64,000 nucleotides of DNA from Bacteroidaceae bacterium (GCA_017416805.1 JAFQBB010000020.1:248001-312000), one strand, 5' to 3'; counted from the first letter of the stretch, positions 8,792 through 18,584 are shown. Notes: generated by a model from the sequence alone, not told the origin. Numbers and translations are program-made.

Positions 8792-10468
8792 TTATCCGCA
8801 AAGCACCAATATGATCACTTGTGCCGTCAGGATGCGGAGGAACATGGCCAAGGGATATACCGTGGTGTAGCCTACGGCCGGTGCATCGTTGCCTGCCGTC
8901 TGGTTGGCGTATGCCAAGGCGGGAGGGTCGGTGGTCGAGCCGGCAATGAGTCCCATCAGGGTGAAGTAGTTGAGCTTGTATTTCAAACGGGCAACCAATC
9001 CCATGATGAGGATGGGGAGGGTGGTGATGAGGAATCCGCAACCGACGTAAAGCAAGCCGTCGCCTTCGACAACCGTGTTTACAAAGTTGGCACCCGCCTT
9101 GATGCCTACGCTGGCAAGGAAAAGGGCAAGGCCTATTTCGCGCAACATCAGGTTGGCACTCATGGTGGTATAGGTCACCAGCTTCAGCTTGTATCCGAAG
9201 CGGGCAATGAGGATGGCAACGATGAGCGGGCCTCCGGCCAATCCGAGCTTTATGGGTGTGGGCATACCTGGGATGGCTATGGGCAGGCTACCGAACAGGA
9301 TGCCGAGGAAGACTCCTACAAAGATGGTGACAATGTTAGGATGGTCGAGCCGCTTGAGCGAATTGCCCATCTTGTGTGCCACACGCTCTACGGCATCTTG
9401 CGGACCTACTACCATCAGACGGTCGCCGACCTGAAGCTTCAGGTGGGGGTTGGCAAAGAGGTCCATACCTGAACGGTTGATGCGGGTCACATTGACTCCA
9501 TAGATACTGCTGAAATGCAATTGCCCGAGGCTTTTTCCGTTTACCTTTGATTGTGTCACTAAAATGCGGCGCGAAATGAGGGGTGAGCTGATATCCTGCT
9601 GTTCCCAATCCACCTCGATTCTTTTCCCAATGAAGGCGATGATGGCCTCGGCATCATCTTCGGCACAGACAATGAAGAGCTGGTCGCCCACGTGAAAAAT
9701 GGTATCGCGGGTGGGGATGCTGACGTGTCCGTTTTGCAGGATGCGCGAGCAGACGAAATCGCGGTTCAGGAACTCGCGTACGGCCATCAGGGACTTCCCG
9801 TTCAGAGCTTCGTTGTGTACCTCCACATGCATCAGGTGTGGTTTGATGTGGGGGTTGGCCTCCTCCTCTTGTTTCAGTTCTTCTTCCTCTTTCTTCAAAT
9901 TCACGCGGCAAAGATGGCGTAGCAGGATTGTTGCTCCGATGATGCCTACCACTCCGAGGGGATAGGCACAAGCATATCCGTTGGCAATGTCGGGGCCAGT
10001 GTATCCCGTTTGGCTCAGCGCCTCGCTGGCGGCACCAAGTCCGGGTGTGTTGGTCACGGCTCCACAAAGTACACCTACCAGCATGGGAAGGTCTTCGGGA
10101 TTGAACAGGGTCAGCCACAAAACGAGCATCACCACGATGTTGAGCAATACCACACCTGTGGCAATGAGGTTCATTGTCACGCCTCCCTTCTTGAACGAAG
10201 AGAAGAACGAGGGGCCTACTTGAAGTCCGATGCAGAAAACAAAGAGTATGAGCCCGAAATCTTGGATGAAGTTCATGATTTCGCGGTTACCAGTGAAACC
10301 GAAATGTCCCAATAGGATGCCGACGAAAAGTACGAAGGTGACACCTAAAGAGACTCCGAAAATCTTCATTTTACCAAGCAATACACCGCTTGCTATGACA
10401 AACGAGTAGAGTAGCACGATGTGTGCTATCGAATTTGTGTTGAACAATAAGTTTTCTAACCAGTACAT
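8792..10468 (-). CDS. AspT/YidE-type transporter with paired TrkA-C (RCK_C) domains
   Basis: A 558-aa membrane protein laid out as membrane half, two cytosolic regulatory domains, membrane half. The N-terminal half carries helices around [19 protein letters not shown] and [20 protein letters not shown]. The centre carries two RCK_C/TrkA-C-like modules ([19 protein letters not shown]... and [14 protein letters not shown]...[15 protein letters not shown]). The C-terminal half repeats the AspT fold ([20 protein letters not shown]). AspT itself exchanges aspartate for alanine; YidE/YbjL relatives have unknown substrates, so none is claimed. I chose the ATG at 10468 because the 21-codon upstream extension covers a clear promoter. 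Confidence 0.85.
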   Translation of the reverse strand: MYWLENLLFNTNSIAHIVLLYSFVIASGVLLGKMKIFGVSLGVTFVLFVGILLGHFGFTGNREIMNFIQDFGLILFVFCIGLQVGPSFFSSFKKGGVTMNLIATGVVLLNIVVMLVLWLTLFNPEDLPMLVGVLCGAVTNTPGLGAASEALSQTGYTGPDIANGYACAYPLGVVGIIGATILLRHLCRVNLKKEEEELKQEEEANPHIKPHLMHVEVHNEALNGKSLMAVREFLNRDFVCSRILQNGHVSIPTRDTIFHVGDQLFIVCAEDDAEAIIAFIGKRIEVDWEQQDISSPLISRRILVTQSKVNGKSLGQLHFSSIYGVNVTRINRSGMDLFANPHLKLQVGDRLMVVGPQDAVERVAHKMGNSLKRLDHPNIVTIFVGVFLGILFGSLPIAIPGMPTPIKLGLAGGPLIVAILIARFGYKLKLVTYTTMSANLMLREIGLALFLASVGIKAGANFVNTVVEGDGLLYVGCGFLITTLPILIMGLVARLKYKLNYFTLMGLIAGSTTDPPALAYANQTAGNDAPAVGYTTVYPLAMFLRILTAQVIILVLCG

Positions 10469-10492
10469 AAAATCTTTCTGTAAAAAACGCTG

Positions 10493-10523
10493 CAAAATTA
10501 TGTAAAATGAAAATGTCGGCAAA
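10493..10523 (-). promoter_or_regulatory. Bacteroides-type promoter of the AspT-like gene
   Basis: On the minus strand the -33 element TTTG (10520-10523) and the -7 element TAATTTTG (10493-10500) are separated by 19 bp, matching the Bacteroides consensus TTTG-N19-TAnnTTTG. Transcription would begin near 10486, leaving a leader of about 20 nt before the chosen start. Confidence 0.75.
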
Positions 10524-10829
10524 TCTTTCATCGTTTTATTTTTATTGGGTTTTTATGCAAGGGAATTTTCTGCGCGCGTGAAAATATAAATAGGTGCAGT
10601 TTGTAATGTCGGGTTGGCAATTTGAGCAAAAGACAGGGTTTTACTTGTAATTGGCATGAAAAAAATTTTTTTTCTCTCCTCCAAAACTTTTTTTCAGGTA
10701 GGGGAGAAAAAATGCGCGAATAATACCGTCATTCTTCATTTATTTCTTTACCTTTGCACGGTATTATGTAAGAATCAGAATAGAAAAAATACACAAACAG
10801 TATAAACATTAGTAATTTTAAACAAGACT
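10524..10829. other. Divergent intergenic region upstream of mutA
   Basis: This 306-bp stretch holds no open frame of note. It contains an inverted repeat TTTTTTCTCTCC (about 10667-10678) and GGGGAGAAAAAA (10701-10712), and the mutA -7 element. No B12-box-like or other riboswitch signature could be seen despite the B12-dependent enzyme downstream. Confidence 0.6.
10749..10756 (+). promoter_or_regulatory. Putative -7 element (TACCTTTG) of the mutA promoter
   Basis: TACCTTTG fits TAnnTTTG exactly and is followed by a purine-rich leader of about 65 nt to the mutA ATG. No convincing TTTG is present at the -33 position, so activity may need an activator or rely on the -7 alone. Confidence 0.55.
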
Positions 10830-12695
10830 ATGGCAAATAGTAAAGAAAAACTTTTCGCTGACTTTGCGCCGGTCTCTACCCAAGAGTGGTTGGACAAGAT
10901 CAATGTTGACTTGAAGGGCGCGGACTTTGAAAAGAAATTGGTTTGGAAGACCAATGAGGGTTTTAAAGTGAAGCCCTTCTATCGCAAGGAGGACCTGGAG
11001 AACCTGAAGACTACCGAGGCTTTGCCCGGCGAGTTCCCCTACTTGCGTGGTACAAAAAAGAATGATAACACTTGGTTTGTGCGTCAGGACATCAAGGTGA
11101 ATTGTCCGAAAGAGGCCAATGCCAAGGCTCTGGACATTTTGAACAAGGGGGTGGACTCTATCGGATTCAATATCAACAAGAAGGATCTTTGCCCCGAATA
11201 CATTGAGACCTTGCTTGAAGGCATTTGTGCCGAATGCGTGGAGTTGAACTTCTCCACCTGCCAGGGTGCCACCGTCATGTTGGCCGGATTGCTCGTGGAG
11301 TATTTCACCAAGAAAGGTTACGATTTCGATAAGTTGCAAGGTTCTATCAACTACGACCCCATGGGCAAGATGCTCACCAAGGGTAAGGATGTGAGCAACT
11401 ATATCATGGCTGCCAAGACGTTGGTGGAAATCATGAAGGCATTGCCGAAGTATCGTTGCATCACGGTGAACGCCATCGAACTGAACAATGCCGGCTCGTA
11501 TATCAGCCAGGAGTTGGGCTACGCCCTCGCTTGGGGTAACGAATATTTGAACGCCCTCGTAGAAGCCGGTGTGGATGCTACCGAAGCGGCCAAGAAAATC
11601 AAGTTCAACTTCGGTATCAGTTCGAACTACTTCCTCGAGATTGCCAAATTTCGTGCCGCACGCATGCTTTGGGCGAACATCGTGAAGGAATATGAGCCCA
11701 AGTGCGATTGCGCTTGCAAGATGAAGGCTCACGCCGAGACTTCAACGTTCAACCTCACCTTGTTCGATGCACACGTAAACATGCTCCGTACTCAGACAGA
11801 GGCCATGAGTGCTGCCCTTGCCGGTGTGGACTCAATCACCGTGTCTCCCTTCGACAAGGTTTATCAGGTGGCCGATGACTTCTCTGAGCGCATTGCCCGC
11901 AACCAGCAACTCCTCCTCAAGGAAGAGTGTCACTTCGACAAGGTGGTTGACCCTGCCGCAGGTTCTTATTATATAGAAAACCTGACCGCAAGCATTGCCC
12001 AACAGGCTTGGACAATTTTCCTCGGTGTGGAAGAGGAGGGCGGTATGATGGCCGCCATCAAGGCCGGCAAGGTGCAAGAGGCAGTGAATGCCAGCAATCA
12101 GGCACGCCACGAGGCCGTGTCAAAGCGTCGCGAAATCCTCCTCGGCACCAACCAATATCCTAACTTTACCGAACTTTCTGAAGGCAAGGCCCCGATGGGA
12201 TGTCAGTGCTGTTGTGGTGGCGAACACAAACATGAATGTGAAAAGCCGTTCGCCACATTGGACAAGAGTCGTGCCGCCAGTGAGTTCGAGGCTCTCCGTT
12301 TAGAGACTGAGAACTCAGGCAAACGTCCGAAAGCATTCATGCTGACCATCGGTAACCTGGCCATGCGTCAGGCACGTGCCCAATTCTCATGCAACTTCTT
12401 GGCTTGTGCCGGATATGAAGTGATTGACAACCTTGGCTTCCCCACCGTGGAAGAAGGTGTAGAAGCTGCCATGAAGGCCGGTGCCGACATCGTGGTGCTC
12501 TGCTCAAGCGATGACGAGTATGCCGAATATGCTATCCCCGCCTACCAGGCGCTCAACGGACGTGCCATGTTCATCGTAGCTGGCGCTCCCGCTTGCATGG
12601 ACGACCTGAAGGCCGCCGGCATCGAGAACTTCATCCACGTGCGTTGCAACGTATTGGAAACCCTGCGTGGGTATAATGCGAAACTATTAAAATAA
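10830..12695 (+). CDS. mutA: Methylmalonyl-CoA mutase small (beta) subunit
   Basis: A 621-aa non-catalytic subunit that pairs with MutB to interconvert succinyl-CoA and methylmalonyl-CoA in propionate production. The N-terminal helix DFAPVSTQEWLDKINVDLKG, the barrel segments [18 protein letters not shown] and VDPAAGSYYIENLT, and a C-terminal Rossmann-like domain (ADIVVLCSSDDEYAEYAIPA) match the family. The C-terminal domain lacks the DxHxxG cobalamin motif, as expected for the small subunit. The linker before it holds an unusual Cys/His cluster (C458, C460-462, H466, H468, C470). The gene follows a TACCTTTG promoter element and is separated from mutB by a 490-bp insertion carrying a GxxExxY gene. 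Confidence 0.95.
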   Translation: MANSKEKLFADFAPVSTQEWLDKINVDLKGADFEKKLVWKTNEGFKVKPFYRKEDLENLKTTEALPGEFPYLRGTKKNDNTWFVRQDIKVNCPKEANAKALDILNKGVDSIGFNINKKDLCPEYIETLLEGICAECVELNFSTCQGATVMLAGLLVEYFTKKGYDFDKLQGSINYDPMGKMLTKGKDVSNYIMAAKTLVEIMKALPKYRCITVNAIELNNAGSYISQELGYALAWGNEYLNALVEAGVDATEAAKKIKFNFGISSNYFLEIAKFRAARMLWANIVKEYEPKCDCACKMKAHAETSTFNLTLFDAHVNMLRTQTEAMSAALAGVDSITVSPFDKVYQVADDFSERIARNQQLLLKEECHFDKVVDPAAGSYYIENLTASIAQQAWTIFLGVEEEGGMMAAIKAGKVQEAVNASNQARHEAVSKRREILLGTNQYPNFTELSEGKAPMGCQCCCGGEHKHECEKPFATLDKSRAASEFEALRLETENSGKRPKAFMLTIGNLAMRQARAQFSCNFLACAGYEVIDNLGFPTVEEGVEAAMKAGADIVVLCSSDDEYAEYAIPAYQALNGRAMFIVAGAPACMDDLKAAGIENFIHVRCNVLETLRGYNAKLLK

Positions 12696-12703
12696 GTTTG
12701 TTT

Positions 12704-12731
12704 GAACACAGAGACACGGAGACACAGAGTT
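12704..12731 (+). repeat. Left 28-bp terminal inverted repeat of the GxxExxY unit (locus G)
   Basis: The segment begins GAACACAGAGACACGG and ends ACACAGAGTT. It is the exact reverse complement of 13141-13168. It lies 8 bp after the mutA stop and 4 bp before the GxxExxY start codon. The word ACACAGAGACAC recurs at 50981-51005. Confidence 0.9.
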
Positions 12732-12735
12732 CTTT

Positions 12736-13134
12736 ATGTTTAACTTTACGCGAGAAACATATAATTATTTGAGCCAATATATCATAGGTGCGGCGATTGA
12801 AGTTCACAAGGAACTCGGCCCAGGTTTATTGGAATCGGTTTATGAGACTTGCATGGTTGAAGAATTACAGAACCGAGGACTTCGTGTTGAGAGTCAAGTA
12901 ATTCTCCCGTTATATTATAAAGGAGTTAAATTGGATAAGGAATTCAAAATAGATTTGTTAGTAGAGGACGAAATTGTAGTGGAACTTAAATCTGTTGAAG
13001 AACTAAAGACCGTACATGAAGTCCAATTGTTGACTTATCTGAAATTGGCCAATAAAAAATTGGGATTACTGATAAATTTCAATGTCCCTGTATTGACGCA
13101 AGGAGTAAAGAGACGGATAAATGGAGAACTTTAA
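12736..13134 (+). CDS. GxxExxY family protein (PD-(D/E)XK nuclease-like)
   Basis: A 132-aa cytoplasmic protein with the family's naming motif G30-LL-E33-SV-Y36. A PD-(D/E)XK-like core follows: D73 in FKIDLLVEDEI, E83-L-K85 in VVELKSV, and QLLTYLKL at 97-104. The family is widespread in Bacteroidota and other phyla, often in many copies; its function is unestablished as far as I know. The gene is AT-rich compared with mutA and mutB and lies between them inside perfect 28-bp inverted repeats, so it looks like an insertion into a mutAB operon. No separate promoter is evident; it is probably read through from mutA. The left repeat sits 4 bp upstream of the ATG and may affect ribosome access. Confidence 0.88.
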   Translation: MFNFTRETYNYLSQYIIGAAIEVHKELGPGLLESVYETCMVEELQNRGLRVESQVILPLYYKGVKLDKEFKIDLLVEDEIVVELKSVEELKTVHEVQLLTYLKLANKKLGLLINFNVPVLTQGVKRRINGEL

Positions 13135-13140
13135 ATAAAA

Positions 13141-13168
13141 AACTCTGTGTCTCCGTGTCTCTGTGTTC
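13141..13168 (-). repeat. Right 28-bp terminal inverted repeat of the GxxExxY unit
   Basis: The segment begins AACTCTGTGTCTCCG and ends GTCTCTGTGTTC. It is a perfect inverted copy of 12704-12731. It starts 6 bp after the GxxExxY stop and ends 17 bp before the mutB ATG. No clean target-site duplication is visible outside the repeats. Confidence 0.9.
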
Positions 13169-13185
13169 TAAAAATAAATAAGAAT

Positions 13186-15330
13186 ATGCGTAAGAATTTT
13201 AAAGATATAGACGTGTTTGCCGGATTCAAAGCTCAAAATGGAGCTGAATGGCAACAAGCCAATGGCATTGAAGCCAATTGGAAGACACCGGAGCAGATTG
13301 ATGTGAAGCCGGTATATACGAAGGAAGACCTCGAAGGGATGGAGCACCTCGACTATGTGGCAGGTATTCCTCCTTACCTCCGTGGCCCTTATTCAATGAT
13401 GTACACTTTCCGTCCGTGGACAATCCGTCAGTATGCCGGATTCTCTACCGCCGAGGAGAGTAACGCATTCTATCGTCGTAACTTGGCCAGTGGTCAGAAG
13501 GGACTTTCCGTAGCCTTCGACCTCCCCACACACCGTGGATACGACCCCGACCACGAACGTGTGGTAGGTGACGTAGGTAAGGCTGGTGTGTCCATCTGCT
13601 CATTGGAGAACATGAAGGTGCTGTTCGACGGTATTCCTTTGAACAAGATGTCCGTGTCAATGACCATGAACGGTGCCGTACTTCCCGTCCTCGCCTTTTA
13701 CATCAATGCAGGATTGGAGCAGGGTGCCAAGTTGGAAGAGATGGCAGGTACCATCCAGAATGACATCTTGAAGGAATTCATGGTGCGTAATACCTACATC
13801 TATCCGCCCGCATTCTCTATGAAGATTATCTCTGACATCTTCGAATATACTTCACAGAAGATGCCTAAGTTCAATAGCATCTCCATCTCTGGTTACCACA
13901 TGCAGGAAGCCGGTGCTACGGCCGACATCGAGTTGGCTTACACCCTTGCCGATGGTCTTGAATACCTCCGTGCCGGTGTGGCCGCAGGTATCGACATTGA
14001 CGCCTTTGCACCGCGTCTCTCATTCTTCTGGGCCATTGGTATGAACCACTTTATGGAGATTGCCAAGATGCGTGCCGCCCGTATGTTGTGGGCCAAGATT
14101 GTGAAGCAGTTCAACCCGAAGAATCCGAAGTCATTGGCTCTTCGTACCCACTCACAGACTTCAGGCTGGAGTCTCACCGAGCAGGATCCGTTCAACAATG
14201 TAGGACGTACCTGTATCGAAGCGATGGCCGCAGCCCTTGGTCATACTCAGTCACTCCATACCAACGCATTGGACGAAGCCATTGCATTGCCTACTGACTT
14301 CTCGGCGCGTATTGCCCGTAACACTCAGATTTACATTCAGGAAGAGACCAACGTGTGCAAGAACGTTGACCCATGGGGCGGTTCTTACTACGTAGAGGCT
14401 TTGACCAACGAGTTGGCTCACCGTGCATGGGAGCACATCCAGGAAATCGAAAGCCTCGGAGGTATGGCCAAGGCTATCGAAACAGGTATTCCCAAGATGC
14501 GTATCGAAGAGGCCGCAGCCCGCACTCAGGCACGTATCGACGGTGGCACACAGACTATCGTGGGTACTAACAAGTACCGTCTGGAGAAGGAAGACCCCAT
14601 CGACATCCTGGAAGTTGATAACACCGCCGTGCGTCTCGAGCAGATTGAGAACCTCAAGCGTCTGAAGGAAGGTCGCAACGAGGCCGAAGTGCAGAAGGCT
14701 CTCGAAGCCATCACCCGTTGTGTGGAGACCAAGGAAGGCAACCTGTTGGAACTGGCCGTAGAGGCCGCTCGCGTGCGTGCAACATTGGGCGAAATCTCCG
14801 ATGCTTGCGAAAAGGTTGTCGGACGTTACAAAGCAATAATTAGAACTATATCAGGCGTGTATTCATCAGAAAACAAGAAGGATGCAGATTTCGTACGTGC
14901 GTGCGAACTGACCGAAGAATTTGCGAAGAAAGAGGGACGTCGTCCGCGTATCATGATTGCCAAGATGGGTCAGGACGGACACGACCGTGGTGCAAAAGTT
15001 GTAGCTACAGGTTATGCCGATTGTGGCTTCGATGTGGATATGGGACCGCTCTTCCAGACTCCTGCCGAGGCTGCTCGCGATGCCGTAGAGAACGACGTAC
15101 ATATCGTAGGTGTATCTTCACTCGCCGCCGGACACAAGACTCTCGTGCCGCAGATTATCGATGAGTTGAAGAAACTTGGTCGTGAAGACATCATGGTGAT
15201 TGCCGGTGGTGTTATTCCCGCTCAGGATTACGACTTCCTCTATCAGGCAGGCGTAGCCGCCATCTTCGGCCCTGGTACATCCGTATCAAAAGCCGCATGC
15301 CAGATACTTGAAATGTTGCTTGAGGAGTAA
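13186..15330 (+). CDS. mutB: Methylmalonyl-CoA mutase large (alpha, catalytic) subunit
   Basis: A 714-aa adenosylcobalamin-dependent mutase subunit. The N-terminal TIM barrel has [56 protein letters not shown] and the [12 protein letters not shown] segment. The C-terminal domain has the cobalamin-binding motif DGHDRG (D597, H599, G602). The frame opens 13 codons earlier, but those codons (SPCLCV...) translate the terminal repeat of the GxxExxY unit, so the ATG at 13186 is the start. Normally mutA and mutB are nearly adjacent; here the inserted unit may reduce coupling. pfp follows after 81 bp. Confidence 0.97.
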   Translation: MRKNFKDIDVFAGFKAQNGAEWQQANGIEANWKTPEQIDVKPVYTKEDLEGMEHLDYVAGIPPYLRGPYSMMYTFRPWTIRQYAGFSTAEESNAFYRRNLASGQKGLSVAFDLPTHRGYDPDHERVVGDVGKAGVSICSLENMKVLFDGIPLNKMSVSMTMNGAVLPVLAFYINAGLEQGAKLEEMAGTIQNDILKEFMVRNTYIYPPAFSMKIISDIFEYTSQKMPKFNSISISGYHMQEAGATADIELAYTLADGLEYLRAGVAAGIDIDAFAPRLSFFWAIGMNHFMEIAKMRAARMLWAKIVKQFNPKNPKSLALRTHSQTSGWSLTEQDPFNNVGRTCIEAMAAALGHTQSLHTNALDEAIALPTDFSARIARNTQIYIQEETNVCKNVDPWGGSYYVEALTNELAHRAWEHIQEIESLGGMAKAIETGIPKMRIEEAAARTQARIDGGTQTIVGTNKYRLEKEDPIDILEVDNTAVRLEQIENLKRLKEGRNEAEVQKALEAITRCVETKEGNLLELAVEAARVRATLGEISDACEKVVGRYKAIIRTISGVYSSENKKDADFVRACELTEEFAKKEGRRPRIMIAKMGQDGHDRGAKVVATGYADCGFDVDMGPLFQTPAEAARDAVENDVHIVGVSSLAAGHKTLVPQIIDELKKLGREDIMVIAGGVIPAQDYDFLYQAGVAAIFGPGTSVSKAACQILEMLLEE

Positions 15331-15411
15331 TAAGGATAGTGTTAAAACGCAATTTGAAACAAAATTTATTATAATATTAACATTAACTTTTAGTAAAGTA
15401 AAAAGAAGATT

Positions 15412-17052
15412 ATGACAAAAAGTGCATTGCAGATTGCTCGTGCAGCTTATCAGCCCAAGCTTCCCAAAGCATTGAAGGGCGCAGTAAAAGTAGAAGAGGG
15501 TGCTCCCACCCAGTCGGTTGCTGACCAAGAGGCTATCAAGGCTCTGTTTCCCAACACATACGGAATGCCCTTGATTAAGTTTGTAGAAGGTGGGGCTATG
15601 GATTATCCTGCCATCAACGTAGGTGTTATCCTTTCCGGTGGTCAGGCCCCTGGTGGACATAATGTGATTTCTGGCCTTTTCGATGGTATCAAGGCTCTCA
15701 ACAAGAAAAGCCGCCTTTTTGGCTTTATCCTTGGTCCTGGTGGTTTGGTTGACCACAACTACAAGGAGTTGACCGCCGACATTATCGATGAGTATCGCAA
15801 TACTGGTGGTTTTGATATCATAGGTTCAGGACGTACCAAGTTGGAGAAGGAGGATCAGTTCGAGAAGGGCTTGGAGATTATCAAAGAACTTGGTATCAAT
15901 GCATTGGTAATTATCGGTGGTGATGACTCTAACACCAATGCTTGTGTGTTGGCCGAGTATTATGCTGCCAAGAAGTGTGGTGTACAGGTAATTGGTTGTC
16001 CCAAGACTATTGATGGAGACTTGAAGAACGAGATGATTGAGACTTCATTCGGTTTCGATACTGCATGTAAGGTTTACTCTGAGGTTATCGGTAACATCCA
16101 GCGCGACTGTAACTCTTCACGCAAATACTGGCACTTCATCAAGTTGATGGGTCGTTCAGCTTCTCATATTGCCCTTGAGTGCGCTCTCCAGACTCAGCCT
16201 AATATTTGCATCGTTTCTGAGGAAGTAGAGGCAAACAATATGTCTTTGGATGATGTCGTTACCTATATTGCCCAAGCTGTAGCCAATCGTGCGGCTCAAG
16301 GTAACAACTTCGGTACAGTGTTGATTCCCGAAGGCTTGATTGAGTTCATTCCTGCCATGAAGAAATTGATTGCAGAGTTGAATGACTTGTTGGCCGCTAA
16401 TAAGGAGTTTGCTATGATCAAGAAGAGCGCTCAGCGCGAATGGGTTATCTCTAAACTCTCAGAAGAGAATGCCGCTATCTATGCATCTTTGCCCGAGGGT
16501 GTTGCCCGCCAGTTGACTCTTGATCGTGACCCTCACGGAAATGTTCAGGTATCATTGATTGAAACAGAAAAACTCCTTTCTGACATGGTGGCAGTGAAGT
16601 TGGCTCAGTGGAAAGAAGAGGGTAAGTACGTAGGTAAGTTTGCTGCCCAACACCACTTCTTCGGTTACGAAGGACGTTGCGCTGCTCCCTCTAACTACGA
16701 TGCTGATTATTGCTATGCTTTGGGTTACACAGCTTCTATGCTGATTGCTAACGGAAAGACAGGTTACATGTCAAGCGTACGCAACACTACAGCTCCTGCT
16801 GAAGAGTGGATTGCCGGTGGTGTGCCCATCACTATGATGATGAACATGGAGCGTCGTCATGGCGAGATGAAACCTGTTATCCAGAAGGCGCTTGTGAAAC
16901 TTGATGGTGCTCCCTTCAAGGCTTTTGCGGCCAAACGTGATGAATGGGCCCTTGAGACTGCTTACGTTTATCCCGGTCCTATCCAATACTTCGGACCTAC
17001 TGAAGTGTGCGATCAGCCGACTAAGACGTTGGCTCTCGAGCAGAGCAAGTAA
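15412..17052 (+). CDS. pfp: PPi-dependent 6-phosphofructokinase
   Basis: A 546-aa enzyme of the long PFP clade, reversibly phosphorylating fructose 6-phosphate with pyrophosphate. GGQAPGGHN lies at 76-84 and GGDDSNTNA begins at 169; the second Asp of GGDDS is the usual marker of pyrophosphate rather than ATP use. The catalytic [10 protein letters not shown] is at 197-206, followed by the conserved SFGFDTA and [20 protein letters not shown]. The 81-bp gap after mutB is AT-rich with no terminator. A word-repeat array follows the stop. Confidence 0.95.
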   Translation: MTKSALQIARAAYQPKLPKALKGAVKVEEGAPTQSVADQEAIKALFPNTYGMPLIKFVEGGAMDYPAINVGVILSGGQAPGGHNVISGLFDGIKALNKKSRLFGFILGPGGLVDHNYKELTADIIDEYRNTGGFDIIGSGRTKLEKEDQFEKGLEIIKELGINALVIIGGDDSNTNACVLAEYYAAKKCGVQVIGCPKTIDGDLKNEMIETSFGFDTACKVYSEVIGNIQRDCNSSRKYWHFIKLMGRSASHIALECALQTQPNICIVSEEVEANNMSLDDVVTYIAQAVANRAAQGNNFGTVLIPEGLIEFIPAMKKLIAELNDLLAANKEFAMIKKSAQREWVISKLSEENAAIYASLPEGVARQLTLDRDPHGNVQVSLIETEKLLSDMVAVKLAQWKEEGKYVGKFAAQHHFFGYEGRCAAPSNYDADYCYALGYTASMLIANGKTGYMSSVRNTTAPAEEWIAGGVPITMMMNMERRHGEMKPVIQKALVKLDGAPFKAFAAKRDEWALETAYVYPGPIQYFGPTEVCDQPTKTLALEQSK

Positions 17053-17059
17053 CTTTATT

Positions 17060-17203
17060 TACAAGGTACAATTTACAAGGTACAATTCTATTCCATTTTA
17101 CTTCGGGAAAGAAGGGTGCCAGATAAATTGTACCTTGTATTTATAACAAGTGCTTTGTGAATTGTACTTTGTAAATGGTAAATTGTATATTGTAAATTTT
17201 AAT
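17060..17203. repeat. Word-repeat array between pfp and the GH25 gene (locus H)
   Basis: Direct words ACAAGGTACAATTTACAAGG (about 17060-17079) and TACAATTC are followed by inverse words AAATTGTACCTTGTA (17124-17138) and GAATTGTACTTTGTAAATGG. It is one large imperfect inverted repeat. In the GH25 frame it would read ELYFVNGKLYIVN, nearly the same artefact as at truA. No promoter is obvious. Confidence 0.75.
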
Positions 17204-18070
17204 ATGGTTCTGCAACCACGAAAAACACCTTCCAAGAGGAAAAAAGGGCGAGCTGGAAAGAAAGCCATGGATATGAGTCCGTGGCAGAGGCTTATGCAGC
17301 GCCTTTGTGCACCCTTTTTGCGCGATGGCGAATTGGCGCCGTGGGCCATTTGGGGAGGAGCATCATTGATAGGTGTGGGTTATATCGTGGTTGTCTATTT
17401 CTTCTTCTTCCGTCCGTACCTGATGCGCGAGGAGGTACAGGACATTTATTTTCTCCGCCCTTATGTTCATGGAGTGGACATCTCTCATCATCAGGGGGAT
17501 ATTGATTGGAGTAAGGTCAGTCAGGCCACCGTCCGTGAACGCCCTATCAATTTTGTTTTCATGAAAGCTACCGAGGGAGGAGATTTTGTGGACGACAGTT
17601 TCCGTCACAATTTTTCTCAAGCCCGCGAATCTGGTCTTGTACGTGGGGCCTATCATTTTTTCCTTCCTGATGTACCAGCCGAAGTGCAGGCTCGCAATTT
17701 TATCAGTCAGGTAAAACTGCAACCTGGCGATCTGCCTCCAGTCCTCGACATTGAGGTTGTAGGAAAGGGTGGGGTAGAGCAACTTCAGCAACGGGCCGCC
17801 ACTTGGCTTTCCCTTGTGGAACGTCACTATGGTGTGGCTCCCATCATCTATGCTTCTTACAAGTTCAAGACCACTTACCTCAATAATCCTCCTTTCACCC
17901 GCTATCCCTACTGGATAGCCCACTATTATGTGAAAGATTTGGAGTACACCGGTCCTTGGAAGTTTTGGCAACACACCGATCGTGGCCGTCTTGATGGTAT
18001 CAGTACCCATGTCGATCTCAATATCTTCAATGGCAATCTGGAAGAATTGATGCAGTTGGCCATCAAGTGA
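17204..18070 (+). CDS. Membrane-anchored GH25 lysozyme-like muramidase
   Basis: A 288-aa protein with a basic N-terminal tail, one membrane helix (about residues 46-69, AIWGGASLIGVGYIVVVYFFFF) and an external GH25 domain. Catalytic-site features are visible: the N-terminal VDISHHQGDIDW with D92, and the LDIEVVG strand with the D182/E184 pair. YASYKFKTTYL and WKFWQHTDRGRLDGI complete the fold. The family cleaves the MurNAc-GlcNAc bond of peptidoglycan; the anchor suggests a role in the cell's own wall rather than secretion. The ATG at 17204 is preferred because the 18 codons upstream lie in a word-repeat array. Confidence 0.88.
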   Translation: MVLQPRKTPSKRKKGRAGKKAMDMSPWQRLMQRLCAPFLRDGELAPWAIWGGASLIGVGYIVVVYFFFFRPYLMREEVQDIYFLRPYVHGVDISHHQGDIDWSKVSQATVRERPINFVFMKATEGGDFVDDSFRHNFSQARESGLVRGAYHFFLPDVPAEVQARNFISQVKLQPGDLPPVLDIEVVGKGGVEQLQQRAATWLSLVERHYGVAPIIYASYKFKTTYLNNPPFTRYPYWIAHYYVKDLEYTGPWKFWQHTDRGRLDGISTHVDLNIFNGNLEELMQLAIK

Positions 18071-18229
18071 TAATTCTCCTATTGTAAAGATTTAGTCATT
18101 TGCAATGTAAAGAAAATGGAAAAATGAGCGCTTTACAGATGTCATTATAGAACTAACCCTACCATAGATTGAAACTGATAATACTTTGTCTATATATTGA
18201 AAATCAGTTGTTTATGGGTTGAATTAAAT
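18071..18229. other. AT-rich non-coding spacer after the GH25 gene
   Basis: No open frame, hairpin or promoter could be supported in this part of the 582-bp gap; the dispersed repeat fills most of the remainder. Confidence 0.5.
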
Positions 18230-18584
18230 TTTGTGTTTTTTTCTCCGAAAGAAATTCTTGTTCAATAATACGCGATTCTTACGCGGTTAATCCTGTATAA
18301 TTATGCATTCAAGAGCGGTGTGGGAGCAATTGCAACCTCCGTCCGTTGGTGCTTTTCGGGACGACCTATCCTAAACGTCCGAAGAATCGCTCCTAAACTT
18401 CTGTTGAAGTTCTCCTACGCACAATCCGAATCTCTGGTGCGCATGGACGGAACTTCTCCTACGCTTCCTCGGATGTTTAGGAGAGGAAGAGCGGAACCCC
18501 TCGTTTGTAATCAGTTTCTCAAACTTTTCTCCCTTTGCCCTTATGTATATTTATTCAGAAATGCGTCCGTTACGAAGCGTTTCG
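18230..18584 (+). repeat. Dispersed ~355-bp hairpin-rich repeat, copy 1
   Basis: This segment aligns along its length with the reverse complement of 61183-61540. Shared landmarks in order are TACGCGATTC (18269-18278), AATCCTGTATAATTAT (18289-18304), CCTATCCTAAACGTCCGAAG (18365-18384), GCTCCTAAAC, GTTCTCCTACGC, TTCTCCTACGCTTC (18453-18466), TTTAGGAG, TATGTATATTTATTCAGAAA (18542-18561) and CGTTACGAA. Words such as CCTAAACGTCCG and their inverses (GGATGTTTAGGAG) recur within it, giving several potential hairpins. A 92-codon frame inside it has no counterpart in copy 2, so it is treated as non-coding. Confidence 0.85.

Noticed and set aside
10532-10829. Cobalamin riboswitch upstream of mutA
   Set aside because: The enzyme needs B12, but no B12-box-like sequence or multi-stem leader could be seen in this gap; the leader after the promoter is only about 65 nt.
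12688-13186. Target-site duplication around the GxxExxY unit
   Set aside because: AAAATAA-like strings occur on both sides but not directly adjacent to the repeats; A/T-rich chance matches are likely, so no duplication is claimed.
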